Of a stretch of DNA of 64,000 nucleotides, positions 62,202-64,000 are shown piece after piece. This stretch comes from Lentzea albidocapillata subsp. violacea (GTDB lineage Bacteria > Actinomycetota > Actinomycetes > Mycobacteriales > Pseudonocardiaceae), in contig NZ_FNET01000004.1 in assembly GCF_900100275.1 (NCBI RefSeq), positions 1-64,000 on the forward strand, read 5' to 3'. The notes below the pieces were generated by a model. That model was not told where the DNA came from, did no database searches, and saw only the letters and a program-made list of their open reading frames with translations. Position 1 is the stretch's first letter. Each line of letters begins with the position of its first letter. The position numbers and the translations under genes are program-made.

Positions 62202-63053
62202 TCACTCCAGACCGATGTCGGCCAGCCACTGGCTCGTGCTGCGGGGCACCAGGCCGAGCAGCTTCTGGGCGGAGCGTTCCGGGTCGATCGGGCGGCCGGG
62301 GAGCGCGGCCATCGCCCGGTAGCTCTCCGCCACGCCGGTGGCGGGGCCTTCCCCGATCAGGGGCGCGATGGAGGCGCCGAACTCCTCCGGGGTGATGGCC
62401 CGGTAGACCACGCCCCGTCCGAGCCGGGCACCGAAAGCCTCGGCCAGCTCCGGCCCGGTCACCGCCGGGTACTGCCCCACGGCGACCACACCACTGACGT
62501 CCGTGCGTTCCAGCAGCGCGACCGCGGCGTCGGCGATGTCCAGATGCGACGCCCACGAGACTTCGAACCCGGCGGGCAGCGGATAACCCAGCACTCCCTG
62601 CTCACGCGCCGGTCCGACGACAGGCGGAAGCAACAGGTTCTCGAGGAACAGCTCAGGCGCGATCACCGCGTGGGAGACACCGCTGTCCGCCAGCCCGCCG
62701 GCCAGCGTCGAGACCGAGTTCGCACCGTCGACCGGGGCGTCGACCGGGAAACCGCTGGTGGAGAACACCACACGGGCCGGCCGGGCCGCGCGGACCGCGT
62801 CGGCGATGTTGCGCGCATAGGCCAGGCGATCGTCCTCCGGCCCGATCGGGAGGTGGACGAACACACCCTCGGCGCCACGGTAGGCCTCGGTCAGCTCCGC
62901 GACGGCGGAGCAGTCGGTGGCCACCACCCGCGCACCGGGCACGACGACATCCGCCTTGCGGGTCAGGGCCACCACGGACTTGCCCGCGGCGATGAGTGCG
63001 GCGGCGACAGGGCCGCCCTGGGCGCCGGTGGCGCCGTGGATCACGTAGGTCAT
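62202..63053 (-). CDS. NmrA-like NAD(P)-binding oxidoreductase
   Basis: 283 residues. N-terminal Rossmann motif 'TYVIHGATGAQGGPVAAALI' (GxxGxxG), then 'VVATDCSAVAELTEAYRGAE' and 'PARVVFSTSGFPVD', an atypical SDR of the NmrA/YtfG (quinone reductase-like) group without the YxxxK pair. 'VSWASHLDIADAAVALLERT' is the family's substrate-side helix. It may reduce a quinone or act as redox sensor. It is divergent from the HxlR regulator. Confidence 0.92.
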   Translation of the reverse strand: MTYVIHGATGAQGGPVAAALIAAGKSVVALTRKADVVVPGARVVATDCSAVAELTEAYRGAEGVFVHLPIGPEDDRLAYARNIADAVRAARPARVVFSTSGFPVDAPVDGANSVSTLAGGLADSGVSHAVIAPELFLENLLLPPVVGPAREQGVLGYPLPAGFEVSWASHLDIADAAVALLERTDVSGVVAVGQYPAVTGPELAEAFGARLGRGVVYRAITPEEFGASIAPLIGEGPATGVAESYRAMAALPGRPIDPERSAQKLLGLVPRSTSQWLADIGLE

Positions 63054-63063
63054 GGATCCATTA

Positions 63064-63110
63064 GTGCATGCGATGCACCAGTTACATCAACTGCACCAAT
63101 GGCATATACT
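63064..63110. promoter_or_regulatory. Operator and promoter between nmrA-like and hxlR-like genes
   Basis: GTGCAT-GCG-ATGCAC at 63064-63078 and CAGTT-ACATC-AACTG at 63079-63093 are two adjoining perfect inverted repeats. TTACAT (63082-63087) and TATACT (63105-63110), 17 nt apart, are a good promoter for the plus-strand regulator. Transcription would then start at about 63117, the GTG itself, i.e. a leaderless message. Parts of the second repeat recur at 63958-63989. Confidence 0.6.
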
Positions 63111-63116
63111 CAAAAT

Positions 63117-63446
63117 GTGACGGACTCCTGCCTGCCGGAATGCGGCGTCGCCCGGTTTCTCGCTCTGCTCAACGGGCCGTGGGCGACCCTTGTCGTGCGC
63201 GAGCTCCTGAGCGGCACCCGCCGGTTCACCGAGCTGCGCGACGCCCTGCCCGGCATCAGTCCGCACACCCTGACCAACCGGCTGCGCCAGTTCGAGAAGT
63301 ACGGCATCGTCGTCCGCACCGCCTATCCCGAGATCCCTCCGCGCGTCGAGTACCGGCTCACCCCGCTCGGCGAAGGACTCCGCGACGTCCTCGATGCGAT
63401 GAACACCTGGGCACTGTCGATCCCGGAACCCGTTCCCGCGCAGTGA
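63117..63446 (+). CDS. HxlR-family winged-helix regulator
   Basis: 109 residues from GTG 63117, preferred because the -10 TATACT overlaps the earlier ATG 63099. 'CLPECGVARFLALLNGPWAT' carries the redox-type Cys pair often seen in HxlR proteins; the winged helix is 'RRFTELRDALPGISPHTLTN', 'RLRQFEKYGIVVRTAYPEIP', 'RVEYRLTPLGEGLRDVL'. It probably represses or activates the divergent NmrA-like gene in response to electrophiles or quinones through the Cys residues, an inference from family members such as HypR/QorR. Confidence 0.93.
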   Translation: MTDSCLPECGVARFLALLNGPWATLVVRELLSGTRRFTELRDALPGISPHTLTNRLRQFEKYGIVVRTAYPEIPPRVEYRLTPLGEGLRDVLDAMNTWALSIPEPVPAQ

Positions 63447-63511
63447 CGCGGCTGTTCTCAGACCATGCCGGCCGACAGGGTTTCCACTGCCGGCCGGCAT
63501 CTCCGCACAAC

Positions 63512-63916
63512 TCAGGCAGCGCCCCAGAAGGCGTCCTCGGACTCCGGGTCGGAGGAGAACAGCCACACCTCGGCGATCCGGTCGCCCTCGACGCGCAGCA
63601 GGTCGACGCCGTCCTGGCCCATCGTCGCGTCCTCGCGCTTGCCGCTGAAGTGGATCGGCACCGCGACCATCGTGCCGTTGACCATCAGCGGACCGGTCAG
63701 CGAGAGCTCGAACGTCCCTTCGCTGGCGGTCATCATGCCGCCGAGCAGCTGACCGACCGCGGCGCCGCCGCGGTGCGTGCCGGAGAACTGGTTGGCACCC
63801 GGCTGGTGCCACACGACGTCCTCGGCGAACAAGCCGGCGACCGCGGGGAAGTCCTTGGCGGCCAACGCGTCGAAGTACTTGCCCACAATCGCCAGCGGTC
63901 CGGTCGACTCAGTCAT
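63512..63916 (-). CDS. SnoaL/NTF2-like protein
   Basis: 134 residues from ATG 63916 (AAAGGAT upstream). The NTF2-like cone fold is recognisable: 'IVGKYFDALAAKDFPAVAGL', 'FAEDVVWHQPGANQFSGTHR', 'GKREDATMGQDGVDLLRVEG', 'DRIAEVWLFSSDPESEDAFW'. The family includes isomerases and small-molecule-binding proteins; the substrate is not predictable. It is convergent with the HxlR gene, 65 nt apart, and its promoter shares elements with that gene's operator. Confidence 0.9.
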   Translation of the reverse strand: MTESTGPLAIVGKYFDALAAKDFPAVAGLFAEDVVWHQPGANQFSGTHRGGAAVGQLLGGMMTASEGTFELSLTGPLMVNGTMVAVPIHFSGKREDATMGQDGVDLLRVEGDRIAEVWLFSSDPESEDAFWGAA

Positions 63917-63950
63917 CGGAGATCCTTTCGAGAGTTCGTTGCGATGGCCT

Positions 63951-63989
63951 AATAGTCACTATTGGTGCCCAGTTACCTCAACGTAACTG
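63951..63989. promoter_or_regulatory. Two palindromes upstream of the SnoaL-like gene
   Basis: AATAGT-C-ACTATT (63951-63963) and CAGTTACCTCAACGTAACTG (63970-63989, arms CAGTTAC/GTAACTG). The block ATTGGTGC plus AGTT, and CAGTTAC(A/C)TCAAC, also occur in the NmrA/HxlR intergenic region, suggesting control by the same HxlR protein. Confidence 0.55.
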
Positions 63990-64000
63990 AAGGCCCTTTG

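Overview
The window is chromosomal DNA of a high-GC actinomycete. GC-rich third codon positions, dense GTG/ATG 4-nt overlaps (GTGA, ATGA), a complete actinobacterial type VII secretion (T7SS/ESX-like) locus, bd oxidase, LuxR/TetR/BTAD regulators, Ricin and P-domain secreted enzymes and a CYP152 peroxygenase together suggest the order Pseudonocardiales (Lentzea/Saccharothrix-like). The genus is an inference. No rRNA, tRNA, CRISPR array or intact mobile element was seen.

Layout. 1-3.5 kb: a secreted LVIVD-repeat protein cut by the window edge, a decayed relative of it, a secreted ricin-domain polysaccharide-lyase-like protein, and IS110/membrane-protein debris. 3.5-8.2 kb: a regulatory patch with two copies of a small-helical-protein/LuxR-regulator gene pair, two sister TetR genes and a sigma factor with its own zinc anti-sigma-like tail. 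8.7-16.3 kb: DHA2-type efflux pump with a methyltransferase, cydAB, CYP152, a short-chain dehydrogenase and a frameshifted cysteine-dioxygenase-like gene.

16.5-22.3 kb: a tightly overlapping five-gene minus-strand operon: lipoprotein, degenerate J-like membrane protein, GrpE-like factor, 830-residue Hsp70, and a TPR/OmpA-like membrane protein. 22.4-48.3 kb: the T7SS island with mycP, eccB, eccD, eccE, eccC, two WXG100 genes, an EspC-like gene and further candidate substrates. It also holds a pseudokinase and an Fn3/MoxR/DUF58/transglutaminase-like operon whose transglutaminase has lost its Cys and His, plus a two-component pair, a second OmpR regulator, a BTAD-NTPase regulator and a YbaB-like protein. 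Core secretion genes are interleaved with these regulatory and envelope genes on both strands.

48.3-64 kb: an ECF42-type sigma factor with its YCII partner, a secreted beta-helix protein with a well-marked promoter/operator, two trypsin-like proteases, CcdA/TlpA thiol-redox genes, a NarL-type two-component system, a CGNR regulator divergent from an MBL-fold hydrolase with repeated operator sites, a truncated DJ-1/PfpI gene, and an NmrA/HxlR divergon whose operator elements recur upstream of a SnoaL-like gene at the window end.

The observations most worth following are the Hsp70 operon beside the T7SS, the two pseudoenzymes inside the T7SS island, a 74-bp tandem duplication that created a chimeric 25-codon reading frame, the duplicated regulator module with a shared promoter 11-mer, and a short interrupted palindrome repeated far more often than chance allows.
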